DNA from: Natronorubrum bangense
GTDB lineage: Archaea; Halobacteriota; Halobacteria; Halobacteriales; Natrialbaceae
Assembly: GCF_004799645.1 (NCBI RefSeq)
Contig: NZ_CP031305.1
Coordinates: 806,001-870,000 of the forward strand
Direction of reading: 5' to 3'
DNA length: 64,000 bases
Made by a program: the position numbers and the translations under genes. Below, in pieces: positions 1 to 7,622 of this stretch. The notes below the pieces were generated by a model. That model was not told the origin of the DNA. It worked only from the letters and a program-made list of their open reading frames with translations, and ran no database searches. Position 1 is the first letter of the stretch. Every line of letters starts with the position of its first letter.

Positions 1-126
1 CAGATACTTCTTGAACGTGGGCCACTCAGCGACGAGGTCGTCGTCCGGCAACGCCTCCAGAAAGCCCGGCACGATGCCGAGTGTCGATTCGATGTCGGTG
101 ATCGTCGTTTCGTACGTGTCTGTCAT
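1..126 (-). CDS. Carboxymuconolactone decarboxylase-like protein, N-terminal fragment
   Basis: Only the first 42 codons lie in the window; the gene runs off the left edge. Translation from the ATG at 126 begins MTDTYETTITDIESTLG and continues with LGIVPGFLEALPDDDL. I recognise this opening from haloarchaeal carboxymuconolactone decarboxylase (AhpD-like) proteins, small alpha-helical proteins with a CxxC redox pair that would lie beyond the edge, so it cannot be checked here. The family call rests on resemblance of a short segment only. The start is the only ATG in a plausible position and is followed upstream by a non-coding stretch. Confidence 0.6.
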   Translation of the reverse strand, partial: MTDTYETTITDIESTLGIVPGFLEALPDDDLVAEWPTFKKYL

Positions 127-411
127 GGGTTCGGTTCGCCCCCGTGGCAACTGTCGCTACGATACGATGACACCTGTAGGCACCTCGTGCCGGGTTGGCA
201 GCCACTGCGCACTGTGCAGCTACTGCTCAGCGTGCAGACGGTGCCGTGTCGTCATGTCCGGCAGTAGTAGTCTCGAGGACACACCGATCGCTGCAGCGCG
301 AGTGAACAGTGATGGTTCAGGGCCGACACTGAAATGCATCCGCGGTATCAGTGTGAGTATGACTCGCCACGGAACCCAGCTTTCAGCACCGTTTCGACGA
401 CTGCGAGGGCA

Positions 412-912
412 GTGGCAGTGACACGACCGAGGCCGAGCCGTCGACGCGTTCTCGCTGCAGCCGGCGCCGGGGCCGTCGCTGTGCTGGCTGGCTGCAGCGA
501 CAACGGCGTGGGCAGCGAGCCCGACTACGAAACGGGTTCAGTCGGCGATATCGATGCAGAGGAACGGTCCGCAGCTGAGCTGACTGCAGCGGAATCGCTC
601 GCCCAGCAGGAGACACAGAACGGCGTCACTCCCCTCGAAGGAGTGACGATTGCCGACCACGAGTTCGTTCTCGAGGACGATTATCGCGGCTCGACTGTCC
701 AGGGAACCGTCGAGAACACCGGCGACAACCGGGTCGAAGTCGTCGAAATTCGTGTTCGTGTCTACGACGACAACGGAGCACAACTCGACTGGTATCTGGA
801 CAGCACCGGAGACCTAATCGGTGGTGCAAGCTGGTCGTTTCAGGTCGTTATCCTCGAATCACCGTCGGACATCGCCAGCTACGATATTACTGTCCTCGGA
901 ACACCAGCGTAA
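412..912 (+). CDS. Tat-secreted lipoprotein with FxLYD-like domain
   Basis: A 166-residue exported lipoprotein. Taking the GTG at 412 as start (GTG 418 is equally possible) gives a short basic n-region, then SRRRVLAAAG, a hydrophobic stretch and the lipobox LAGC with the lipidated Cys near residue 28; this is a haloarchaeal twin-arginine lipoprotein signal. A longer open frame reaches an ATG at 334 but would bury the signal behind about 26 odd residues. The C-terminal half (about residues 85-166) is a beta-rich domain with GTVENTGDNRVEVVEIRV, resembling the FxLYD domain found in haloarchaeal surface lipoproteins. It would sit on the outer face of the membrane; ligand unknown. It is convergent with the winged-helix gene at 986. 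Confidence 0.75.
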   Translation: MAVTRPRPSRRRVLAAAGAGAVAVLAGCSDNGVGSEPDYETGSVGDIDAEERSAAELTAAESLAQQETQNGVTPLEGVTIADHEFVLEDDYRGSTVQGTVENTGDNRVEVVEIRVRVYDDNGAQLDWYLDSTGDLIGGASWSFQVVILESPSDIASYDITVLGTPA

Positions 913-985
913 GTCGTGACTGCCGCCCACTGGCGCGCGAGTGACCGTTATCTGCGGTCGGCCAGCCGCTACGGGAACCCCGTGG

Positions 986-1330
986 TCAGCGGTTGCCGTC
1001 TTCGAGAAGGTTGTCGTTGACACCCTCGTACACGTCATCGGGTGCGAAAGAGAGCGTGTAGGCCGGTCGCCCTTTTCCAGTCGGTGACGTCTGATCGGTC
1101 TCTTCCTCGACGAACCCTTCGTCCTCGAGGCGGTAGAGCGAACGCATGATGTCGGCTTCAGTGATCGTTCCAACGACCTCAGTGTCGACGCCCTCCAGTT
1201 GGGTTTGACAGACCTCGCGAAGGTCGTGTGTCTGGACGGGCGTCTCCCCATCGCGGTGTTGTGCAGCGACGGCTAGCAGAATAACCTGCTCTGTCAGCGA
1301 GATGTTATCAAACTGTGATTCAGTGGCCAT
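986..1330 (-). CDS. Winged-helix DNA-binding protein
   Basis: A 114-residue soluble protein starting MATESQFDNISLTEQVILLA. The arrangement of an N-terminal helix pair, a predicted recognition region around residues 30-70 (EADIMRSLYRLEDEGFVEE) and a basic turn at KGRPAYTLSF is that of a winged-helix module like those of PadR/MarR-type regulators. No ligand domain is present. It stands alone, upstream of nothing on its own strand, and its start lies 106 bases from the end of the pspA gene. Target genes cannot be inferred from position. Assignment as a transcription regulator is from fold-like sequence pattern only. Confidence 0.6.
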   Translation of the reverse strand: MATESQFDNISLTEQVILLAVAAQHRDGETPVQTHDLREVCQTQLEGVDTEVVGTITEADIMRSLYRLEDEGFVEEETDQTSPTGKGRPAYTLSFAPDDVYEGVNDNLLEDGNR

Positions 1331-1435
1331 GGCTGTACTTACACGTCAACCATGGTAGTCGTTGCTTTTCTATACAGAGATAAAGATGTGGAAAATAGTT
1401 GGAGCGGTCGGGCTCGGCGCCGACTGCGTTCCCGA

Positions 1436-2251
1436 TCAGGTGTTTTCTTCGTCCTGTAACTCCGCTAGTTCTGCTTCGACGTCGCTGTCTTCGACATCGG
1501 CTTCGAGGTCCTCGAGTTCTTCTGCATCACTCTCAGTCTGCTCTCGTGGTTCGTCCGCTCCCATCTCGGATTTGAGCGTCTCGAGTTCGGCCTCGACGCC
1601 GCTATCGGTCGAGAGTTCCTCGAGTTCGCGGTCGATACTATCCTTGTCCGACAGCACATCGTCGAACGCCCCGGTTTCGTGGAGTTCGTCGAGGGCGGCG
1701 GCGCGTGCCTCCATATCCTCGGTCTGTTCTTCGGCCCGTTCGATGGCACGCCCGACGTCCTCGAACTCCTCGCCAGTGGCCGTCATCGCTTCCGAGACGG
1801 TTGAACTCGCCTTGGCTGCTTCGTGGCGGGCTTTCATCGTCTCCTTTTTGGTCCGGAACTCCTCGATACGGGTCTGCAGTTCGTCTTTCTGCTCGATTAG
1901 ACTGTCCTGCTGGCTCTGGAGTTGTGAGACCTGCCGCTCCAAGTCTTCGATCTGGTTCATCTTCGTCTTCTTTTTCTCGAGTGCGCGGCGTGCCAGATCC
2001 TCACGGCCCTGCTGGACGGCAGTGCGGGCCTGTTCGTTGTGTTTGTCGACGTTCTCCTCGAGGCGGCGTTTCTGCATCTCGAGGCGTTTTTTCTGTGTGG
2101 TGAGGTCGGCGATACCGCGTTTGACCTGCTGGAGCTGGTCGCGCATCTGCTCGTAGGAGTAATCGAGCGTCTGCGTCGGATCCTCGGCCCGGTTGAGCAC
2201 CGAGTTGATTTTCGACCGGATGACGTAGGAGGTCCGAGAGAGGATGCCCAT
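1436..2251 (-). CDS. pspA: PspA/IM30 family membrane-stress protein
   Basis: A 271-residue protein beginning MGILSRTSYVIRSKINSVLN, the characteristic amphipathic PspA/Vipp1 N-terminus, followed by EDPTQTLDYSYEQMRDQLQQ and a long charged coiled coil (about residues 30-190). The C-terminal 80 residues are very acidic and probably disordered. PspA/Vipp1 proteins are ESCRT-III relatives that form rods and rings on the inner membrane surface and protect it under stress. Length fits haloarchaeal PspA paralogues. TTTTTAA on the coding strand lies about 27 bases before the ATG, supporting a leaderless start at 2251. Confidence 0.9.
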   Translation of the reverse strand: MGILSRTSYVIRSKINSVLNRAEDPTQTLDYSYEQMRDQLQQVKRGIADLTTQKKRLEMQKRRLEENVDKHNEQARTAVQQGREDLARRALEKKKTKMNQIEDLERQVSQLQSQQDSLIEQKDELQTRIEEFRTKKETMKARHEAAKASSTVSEAMTATGEEFEDVGRAIERAEEQTEDMEARAAALDELHETGAFDDVLSDKDSIDRELEELSTDSGVEAELETLKSEMGADEPREQTESDAEELEDLEADVEDSDVEAELAELQDEENT

Positions 2252-2273
2252 ATACCTACGTATCGCTCGTCAC

Positions 2274-2284
2274 CCTTAAAAACA
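2274..2284 (-). promoter_or_regulatory. TATA element of pspA
   Basis: On the minus strand the sequence reads TTTTTAAG, centred about 27 bases before the ATG at 2251. This spacing is that of a haloarchaeal leaderless promoter. Confidence 0.5.
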
Positions 2285-2371
2285 TCACATCAGCGACAGT
2301 CCTCGATGAAAGCGACCCGTTAGCCGGTGTTTCTCGCCGGTTTGATTAGCGGGCACCACAAGAGATGCGCT

Positions 2372-2986
2372 ATGAGCGACGTCCTCATCCCCGGCGGTCG
2401 CGACGTTCGTGGAACGCTCGAGGAGCCAGCCGACGACCCAGATGCGATCGTCGTCGCCTGTCCACCCCATCCACAACACGGCGGGAGTCGATCAGACCCG
2501 CGCCTCGTCGCAGTGAGTGAGGCGCTCCGGGACGTTGGAATCGCCTGTCTCCGGATCGACTACGGGTCATGGGACGACGGCTACGGCGAGCGCGAAGACG
2601 TCTGCAACGCCATCCGCTGGGCCGACGAGCAGTACGACGGCCTCCCAATCGGCGTCTTCGGCTACAGCTTCGGTGCGAGCCAGGCGTTGCTCGCCGCGGC
2701 TGACGTCGACCGCGAGATCGCCGCCGTCTCCGCGCTCGCGCCGACGGCCCAGCTTGCTGACGACCTTGACGCGCTCGTAGCGCTCGAGGCCATCGCGTCT
2801 CCGACCCAGATACTGTACGGCGAGCGAGACTCGACTGTCGACTGGGACCCACTCGTCGAGCGCGCCCGCGAGCGCGGCGATACGGTCACAGCACTGTCGG
2901 GCGATCACTTCTTTATCGGTCAACACGGGAAGATTGCCGACTGCGTCGGCGGGTTTCTCGAGGACGTGTTGCTCGAATCGATGTAG
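2372..2986 (+). CDS. Alpha/beta hydrolase (dienelactone hydrolase-like)
   Basis: A 204-residue cytoplasmic hydrolase. The nucleophile elbow GYSFGA places Ser99; the acid is probably Asp153 in LYGERDSTVD and the base His179 in SGDHFF, completing a Ser-Asp-His triad. CPPHPQHGG near residue 30 supplies the oxyanion-hole loop seen in small YghX/dienelactone-type hydrolases. The ATG at 2372 (MSDVLIPGGRD) is chosen over an upstream ATG at 2327 because it starts exactly at the domain. The substrate is unknown. No operon partner; a small hairpin follows 15 bases after the stop. Confidence 0.8.
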   Translation: MSDVLIPGGRDVRGTLEEPADDPDAIVVACPPHPQHGGSRSDPRLVAVSEALRDVGIACLRIDYGSWDDGYGEREDVCNAIRWADEQYDGLPIGVFGYSFGASQALLAAADVDREIAAVSALAPTAQLADDLDALVALEAIASPTQILYGERDSTVDWDPLVERARERGDTVTALSGDHFFIGQHGKIADCVGGFLEDVLLESM

Positions 2987-3000
2987 CTGCACTCTGTTCC

Positions 3001-3018
3001 GTTGAGCAATCAACTTAT
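3001..3018 (+). terminator. Hairpin after hydrolase gene
   Basis: GTTGA-GCAA-TCAAC (3001-3014) is a perfect 5-bp stem with a GCAA tetraloop, followed by TTATT. It sits 15 bases after the hydrolase stop codon at the start of an AT-rich intergenic stretch and looks like a terminator. Confidence 0.5.
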
Positions 3019-3154
3019 TGATATTTCTCCGTGATGACTGATTCGGGGTGTCTAAAAATCAGATTCTTCATTTCCTATTTCTAAGGCGTTATTATACCTG
3101 AGATCACATGTATAAGTCTAATTGCACAGAATCTAATTAAACCAAGACCAAAAG

Positions 3155-3166
3155 CATTTATTATGT
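3155..3166 (+). promoter_or_regulatory. TATA element deciding the start at 3184
   Basis: TTTATTATG (3157-3165) lies 19-27 bases before the ATG at 3184. A nearer ATG at 3163 overlaps this element, so 3184 is the better start for the lipoprotein that follows. Confidence 0.5.
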
Positions 3167-3183
3167 TCATGTCTTGTGACTGT

Positions 3184-3975
3184 ATGGACAGACGGACATA
3201 TCTTGGAAGTGTTGGTGCAGTTGTTGCGACCAGTACGATTGCAGGCTGTACAGGTAGTGACGACAGTGAGGAAGGCAGTGAGGATGACGATGAAACGCAG
3301 TACGGTACGCTTTCGACGAGCATCACTGACCAGCCAAACGACATCGACCATTTCGAGTCGCTCGACGTGACGATTCAAGGAGTCTGGATCAAGCCAGCAG
3401 AGACAGCGGACGAAGACGCTGAAGACGGCGACACGGAAGAGCAAGACACCGAGGGCAACGAAACCGAAGACGAGACGGAAGAGCAAGACACTGAGGACAA
3501 CGAAACCGAAGACGACGAGGATGTCGACCTCGGTTCGGGCCGCTACTACATCGAGTTCGATGAACCCCAAACGGCAGATCTCGTCGAGTTGCAAGGAGAC
3601 AACACACAGCTCATCGATGAGACTGAGGTCGAGGTCGGCGACTATCAGTTCCTCCAGTTAGACGTGAGTGACACGGTGGGAACTCTCAAAGAGGGTGATG
3701 ATGAGCCGGACGTCGAGACACCGGGTAACGCACCGCTCCAGTTCAAGCAGTCGTTCGAAATTCGTGCCGAGGAAACCACGCGATTCATCGCCGACTTCGC
3801 ACCGTTCCAGACGGGACAAGGAAAGTACATCATCCGTCCGGTTGCAACCGGGACACAGGTTCTCTACGGCGACGAGGAGTACACTGGCAACGAAAACGAC
3901 GAGGATGGAGACAGCGAAGACGACGACGAAGCTGCAGGCGGCAATCAGGATATCGCGGCTGGAAACGGGAACTAA
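3184..3975 (+). CDS. DUF4382-type Tat lipoprotein with acidic linker
   Basis: A 263-residue exported lipoprotein. It begins MDRRTYLGSVGAV and reaches the lipobox IAGC at about residue 22, a twin-arginine lipoprotein signal. The mature part opens like a DUF4382 domain (GTLSTSITDQPNDIDHFESL, then VTIQGVWIKPAE), a beta-sandwich of unknown function found in secreted proteins. Residues about 85-120 are an almost purely Asp/Glu/Thr insertion containing a duplicated phrase (EEQDTEGNETEDE / EEQDTEDNETEDD), inserted into the domain; the fold resumes at GRYYIEFDEPQTADLV. The C-terminal tail is also acidic. Convergent with the HerA-like gene, separated by the 42-base repeats. The substrate or partner is unknown. 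Confidence 0.8.
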   Translation: MDRRTYLGSVGAVVATSTIAGCTGSDDSEEGSEDDDETQYGTLSTSITDQPNDIDHFESLDVTIQGVWIKPAETADEDAEDGDTEEQDTEGNETEDETEEQDTEDNETEDDEDVDLGSGRYYIEFDEPQTADLVELQGDNTQLIDETEVEVGDYQFLQLDVSDTVGTLKEGDDEPDVETPGNAPLQFKQSFEIRAEETTRFIADFAPFQTGQGKYIIRPVATGTQVLYGDEEYTGNENDEDGDSEDDDEAAGGNQDIAAGNGN

Positions 3976-4020
3976 CGAGAGCCAGCGCCTCGATCTGAGC
4001 GGACACACGATTGGCTGACG

Positions 4021-4146
4021 GCTCGAGGGGCTTCACTCGAATCCGGAACGGACGAGTTTCGGGCTCGAGGGGCTTCACTCGAATCCGGAACGGACGAGTT
4101 TCGGGCTCGAGGGGCTTCACTCGAATCCGGAACGGACGAGTTTCGG
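4021..4146. repeat. Three tandem 42-bp repeats, each with a hairpin
   Basis: Three consecutive units start at 4021, 4063 and 4105, each opening GCTCGAGGGGCTTC and essentially identical, followed by a partial fourth start at 4147. Every unit contains the same inverted repeat: ACTCG-AA-TCCG-GAA-CGGA-CGAGT followed by TTTC (hairpins at 4035-4057, 4077-4099 and 4119-4141). The array fills the 193-base gap between the convergent lipoprotein (stop 3975) and HerA-like (stop 4169) genes. It reads as a stacked terminator on the plus strand. Confidence 0.9.
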
Positions 4147-4168
4147 GCTCGAGTTTCGGACGACAGTC

Positions 4169-6025
4169 TCAGTCCCGCCCGTGACGTGTGAGACACTTCG
4201 GCAGGCCGATCAGCTCGACGGGTTCGGAGTTGTCGGGCGAGTAGACGACCATCTGACCTTTCTCCATGTAGGGGACTTTCGACTCTAAGTTGCTGGGGAT
4301 GTTGACGCTCTTGATGGCATCCTCGTCGCCGAGATTGAGGACGATAGTGGTGTTGATCTGCTTGAAAACGGCGTCGTGGATGTCCTGTGGGTCCTGCGTG
4401 ATGAGGAACAGTCCTAGCCGCTCCTTTCGGCCCTGTTTGGCCGCTTCGGTGAACTTCCGGATGACCTTGCCCGCTTGCACGCTGTCGGCGTCGGTCAGGA
4501 AGTTGTGAGCCTCGTCCATCCCCAACACGAGTGGCGTCTCCTTGATTCGGTCGTAGATCGGGTCGTTCGAGAGTTTCTGGTCGATCAGCAGCGAGGAGAC
4601 CGCGAGGACGATTGCCTCCGTCGCCCGCGTATCGTTGATGTGGTAGGTCGGGACGACCGTCAGCCCACCGGGGCGAACGAAGTCGTGGACCAGTTCGGTG
4701 ATCGGTCGAGCGTCCTGGTCGAAGACGTGGCCGAAGCCAAGCACCCGCCGGCGGACGGCGTCGAACGTCGCCTCGTGAACCCGGCCCGACTCGTCGAGTT
4801 CCTCGCGCAACGCGGGGTCGTCGAGGAAGGTAGTAAACTCCTCGTACGTCCCGCCGTTGCCGTACTGCTTGCGGAATCGCGGCAACAGGACGCTGACGAG
4901 CGCGCCGTACTGGTTGTCGTTCAGCCCGCTGCCCGCGACCAGCCACGGGTTCTCATAGACCATCGAGAACGGAATCGTGAACTCGACCTGTTTCGCGCGG
5001 TGATGGCCCGCCGAATAGGTGGCCGAGCCGACTTTCGGAATAAACGCCGTCGTATCCTCGTGGCCACCGTAGGCAATTCCTTCACGCTCGAGTCGCCGGG
5101 CGAACTCCGAATCGAGGTCGGGGTTGTCGTCGTGCATCTGGGCGTACTCGTCCTGTGGGTCGAACTGGACGACCGCGGTGCCGACTTCACGGCCATCGGC
5201 CATCGGATACGTCCGCTCCGCGGCGAGATACTGCCGAAGGATGTTTTTTGCGCCGTGGGTTTTCCCGGAGCCGGTGCCCCCCGCGATCAGCGTATGGCGG
5301 AAGACGAGCGGATCGCCGGACGCGTAGTCATCTTTCAGCCGGTAATCGATCGTCGGCGGCGACGCCGCCGTCCGAACCTTCTCTCCGCCGACGGAGAGGT
5401 GGCCGAGGAAGACACCGTCTTCGGGCATCTTCAGCCCGGTTTTGATCGCCTCGATGTCGTCGGCCGTCCGGATCACCGTCTGGGGTTTCGGGACGCGGTC
5501 AGTCATCCGTCGCTTCAGTTCGCCATCATCGTCATAGAGGACAGCCACGGGCTCGAGGGTCGCGACGAACTTGTAGTCGGCTTCGTCGACCTCGTCGGTT
5601 CGCATGGCACGGCGGGCGTGGATCTCCGTCGCGTCGTCGGCGTGGTACTGCTGGGCGTACTCGAGACCGGTGATCCGACAGAACAGCGTCTCGCCGTCGG
5701 GATAGGGTGCGAGCAGATAGCTCCCGATACGGATCGACGAGCGGTTGTCCTGCGTGACGTACGCGCGCAGGGAGGTGTCGTCTTCGTCCTCGGCGATACG
5801 CAGTCCCTGGGAGACACAGAGCGTGCCGATCCCGACGTCCTCGCCGCGAGGTTCAACAGGTGTAGATTCGAATGCCGTGTTCGATTCCCCGTTCGTCCCT
5901 GTCGAGTCGCTGGCACTCGACGCAGCCGATGCCGTGTCGCCCACATCGGCAGCGACGGCGTCTGTCGCGTCGGAATCGCCGTCCGAACCGGCGTCAAAAT
6001 CACCAAAATCACCCAGATCGGTCAT
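4169..6025 (-). CDS. HerA-like DUF87 ATPase
   Basis: A 618-residue hexameric-type ATPase of the HerA/FtsK superfamily. Residues 1-55 are an acidic low-complexity tail; about 60-200 form the N-terminal HAS-barrel-like region; the ATPase core has Walker A GGTGSGKT (249-256), an acidic VVQFDPQDEY strand, Walker B LVLGMDEAH (499-507) and a sensor strand FLITQDPQD near 540. HerA ATPases translocate DNA together with the nuclease NurA during end resection; a nurA gene lies 1.6 kb upstream on the same strand, so this is a plausible partner, though haloarchaea encode several DUF87 ATPases. ATG 6025 is preferred to a TTG at 6052 because a promoter-like element overlaps that TTG. Confidence 0.8.
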   Translation of the reverse strand: MTDLGDFGDFDAGSDGDSDATDAVAADVGDTASAASSASDSTGTNGESNTAFESTPVEPRGEDVGIGTLCVSQGLRIAEDEDDTSLRAYVTQDNRSSIRIGSYLLAPYPDGETLFCRITGLEYAQQYHADDATEIHARRAMRTDEVDEADYKFVATLEPVAVLYDDDGELKRRMTDRVPKPQTVIRTADDIEAIKTGLKMPEDGVFLGHLSVGGEKVRTAASPPTIDYRLKDDYASGDPLVFRHTLIAGGTGSGKTHGAKNILRQYLAAERTYPMADGREVGTAVVQFDPQDEYAQMHDDNPDLDSEFARRLEREGIAYGGHEDTTAFIPKVGSATYSAGHHRAKQVEFTIPFSMVYENPWLVAGSGLNDNQYGALVSVLLPRFRKQYGNGGTYEEFTTFLDDPALREELDESGRVHEATFDAVRRRVLGFGHVFDQDARPITELVHDFVRPGGLTVVPTYHINDTRATEAIVLAVSSLLIDQKLSNDPIYDRIKETPLVLGMDEAHNFLTDADSVQAGKVIRKFTEAAKQGRKERLGLFLITQDPQDIHDAVFKQINTTIVLNLGDEDAIKSVNIPSNLESKVPYMEKGQMVVYSPDNSEPVELIGLPKCLTRHGRD

Positions 6026-6047
6026 ATCAGTTCCATCCGGGCGGGTC

Positions 6048-6060
6048 CACAAACGCGTTT
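6048..6060 (-). promoter_or_regulatory. Promoter-like element of the HerA-like gene
   Basis: On the minus strand AAACGCGTTTGTGG lies about 25-35 bases before the ATG at 6025, the expected BRE/TATA position for a leaderless transcript. It supports that ATG. Confidence 0.35.
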
Positions 6061-6186
6061 CCCTCCGCTCGCCTCGAGTCAGCCGTGACTCGTCGTTGTC
6101 GGACGCGATGTGCGGGCAAAAGGTCTTCGTTGCAGGCCAATGAGCGCCAAGGATACGGCTCCCGTCTCAGCGGCAGTGGCTTTCGG

Positions 6187-6819
6187 TTACTGGACGAGCG
6201 CTGGTACTGGAGCGTGACCCGTGACCACTCCAGCCTCGGGATCGAACTCGAGCAGGCCGGTGTCTGCGAGCAGGGGGAGATGCGTGTGATACAACGAGAG
6301 TGTCGCGCGTTCGGAATCGGACAGCGACGTAGCGTCGTGGGAAACAAGTCGCGATGCGAGTGTCTCGACCGACAGCGGGTGGTCGCGATCGGTGACCATC
6401 GAGCAGACACGGAGCCGGGTCGGATGGACAAGCGCCTCGAGCAGCCGGGCACAGTTTTCACGCTCGCATAACTCCAAAAGTGAGGTAAGCGTCGTGCGAT
6501 CGACTGGCAATTCGGCGTCGAGTTCCACACCAGCTTCGGCATCCCACGTGATGATGCCGTCGTCGGCCAGTCGCGGCAGATGATTGTGGTGGAGGCTAGT
6601 CCGGACATCACGTCGTGCCTGCTCGGCCGAGCCGTCAAACGGCTCGTTCTCGACGATTGCTGTCGTCAGTTCTGTCACCGACAGCTGTGTTCGACTGGCG
6701 CCGAGAATCGCAAGGAGTCGAACCCGCCGTGAATGACTGAAGGCGTCGTACCACTCCGCCGGAATATTCTCGAGCGTATCCTGCTCGTTGTCACCGCTGG
6801 AGTGAACGTCCGAACTCAT
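6187..6819 (-). CDS. Tandem DUF7344-type HTH regulator
   Basis: A 210-residue protein built from two similar halves. Each half has a helix-turn-helix with the phrase HHNHLPRLADDGIITWD (about residues 77-93) or YHTHLPLLADTGLLEFD (about 178-194), the hallmark of the haloarchaeal DUF7344 winged-helix domain. The first half starts at RRVRLLAILG and the second at HPTRLRVCSMV. It is likely a DNA-binding regulator; having two DNA-binding modules in one chain suggests it acts as an intramolecular dimer. It sits 161 bases upstream of the HerA-like gene in the same direction. A related single-domain protein is encoded at 27811. Confidence 0.75.
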   Translation of the reverse strand: MSSDVHSSGDNEQDTLENIPAEWYDAFSHSRRVRLLAILGASRTQLSVTELTTAIVENEPFDGSAEQARRDVRTSLHHNHLPRLADDGIITWDAEAGVELDAELPVDRTTLTSLLELCERENCARLLEALVHPTRLRVCSMVTDRDHPLSVETLASRLVSHDATSLSDSERATLSLYHTHLPLLADTGLLEFDPEAGVVTGHAPVPALVQ

Positions 6820-7149
6820 TGCTCATACGGAGCGGTGCAGCAGTGATAAGCCCATTTCCAAAACGATTTGGGTCGGGAATCGGCTCGGAGCCGAGTGCGT
6901 TCGAGAGCTCGCGTACAGGCAATCGAAATCGGCGGTCGAACGCGGCCGTGGGCTCGCAAGTGGGTGTCCGGTTGTCTTACCACCCGACACGGATCCTGTC
7001 CATCAGCGCCGGTGTGCCTACGACCGTTCTGCGGGAGCACCGGCCAATCGATGCAACAGACCGCCTGCGTCCGTCCGCAGCGGTGGTCGATAGCGCTTCG
7101 TTTCGTGCCTTTCCAGGTCGAATCGCTCGGCAGAATCTGTCTCGAGCGA
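6820..7149. other. Gene-free stretch upstream of the tandem HTH gene
   Basis: I see no credible gene here. Open frames on both strands are Arg/Ser/Pro/Cys-rich and lack the acidic composition of this genome's proteins. The only structure I can support nearby is the element at 7150-7234. Confidence 0.5.
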
Positions 7150-7234
7150 CTCATACGGTCTACTGTATGTCAGTTCCGGTGCAACCGCAGACGGTCGCGA
7201 TTGCACGGTAAACCGGTACAGCAGGCCGTATCAG
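7150..7234 (-). other. Structured intergenic element, copy A
   Basis: An 85-base unit bounded by an 18-bp imperfect inverted repeat: CTCATACGGTCTACTGTA (7150-7167) and TACAGCAGGCCGTATCAG (7217-7234), with 16 of 18 positions pairing including one wobble. Inside are GTGCAA/TTGCAC (7179-7184 with 7201-7206) and ACCG/CGGT (7184-7187 with 7192-7195). In the family orientation it reads on the minus strand (CTGATACGG to CCGTATGAG). It ends 52 bases before the start of the gene at 7287 and is not fused to a recognised stop codon. Confidence 0.7.
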
Positions 7235-7286
7235 CGAGTGGACAACGAGCACTGTCTTTTTGCAGCCAGGAATCCTAGACAAGCGT

Positions 7287-7622
7287 ATGATACTGGTACG
7301 CGGTCGTGCCGGCGGAACCGAACTGACTGGCACGCTGTACGAACGGGGCGAGCGAGCGCCCTCGTTCCGTGGTGCGCCCGATGAAGACGCCGCGTACGTG
7401 TGGGTCTGTGATGAGTTCTACGAGGTCGACAGCGGCGGCTCGATCCAGCTCGTCGACGGCCGCGAGGTCAATCTCGCGTTCGAATCGCCGATGCCACGCG
7501 GGTTCGACACCCGAGAGCAAGGGCTCGAGGGAGCCAAAGAACACGTCCGGACACAGTTCGCCCGAATCGGTGTCGATCCCGACGACGTCACCTTCGAAGT
7601 CGACAAGAAAGAAGCGCCTTAG
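7287..7622 (+). CDS. Small conserved haloarchaeal protein next to nurA
   Basis: A 111-residue soluble acidic protein beginning MILVRGRAGGTELTGTLYER. No catalytic or metal motif is visible; the pattern alternates strands and turns (AYVWVCDEFYEVDSGG, then a helical stretch EQGLEGAKEHVRTQF near residues 75-90). I know it only as a conserved haloarchaeal family of unknown function. Its stop codon overlaps the stop of nurA on the other strand. TCTTTTTGC about 27-33 bases before ATG 7287 supports a leaderless start. Its constant neighbour may be NurA, but no functional link can be shown here. Confidence 0.7.
   Translation: MILVRGRAGGTELTGTLYERGERAPSFRGAPDEDAAYVWVCDEFYEVDSGGSIQLVDGREVNLAFESPMPRGFDTREQGLEGAKEHVRTQFARIGVDPDDVTFEVDKKEAP

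Noticed and set aside
3972..4946. A minus-strand frame with a 14-residue repeat over 4021-4146
   Set aside because: The repeats are an accident of the 42-base tandem repeat in a non-coding gap, and the frame overlaps HerA-like coding sequence out of phase.
4475..6088. A 537-codon plus-strand frame over the HerA-like gene
   Set aside because: Antisense shadow; high GC codons create long open frames opposite acidic genes. The minus-strand reading has Walker A and B motifs.
6820..7149. Possible gene in the gap between the tandem HTH gene and element A
   Set aside because: All frames are Arg/Ser/Cys-rich, not acidic, and none has a family-like start.
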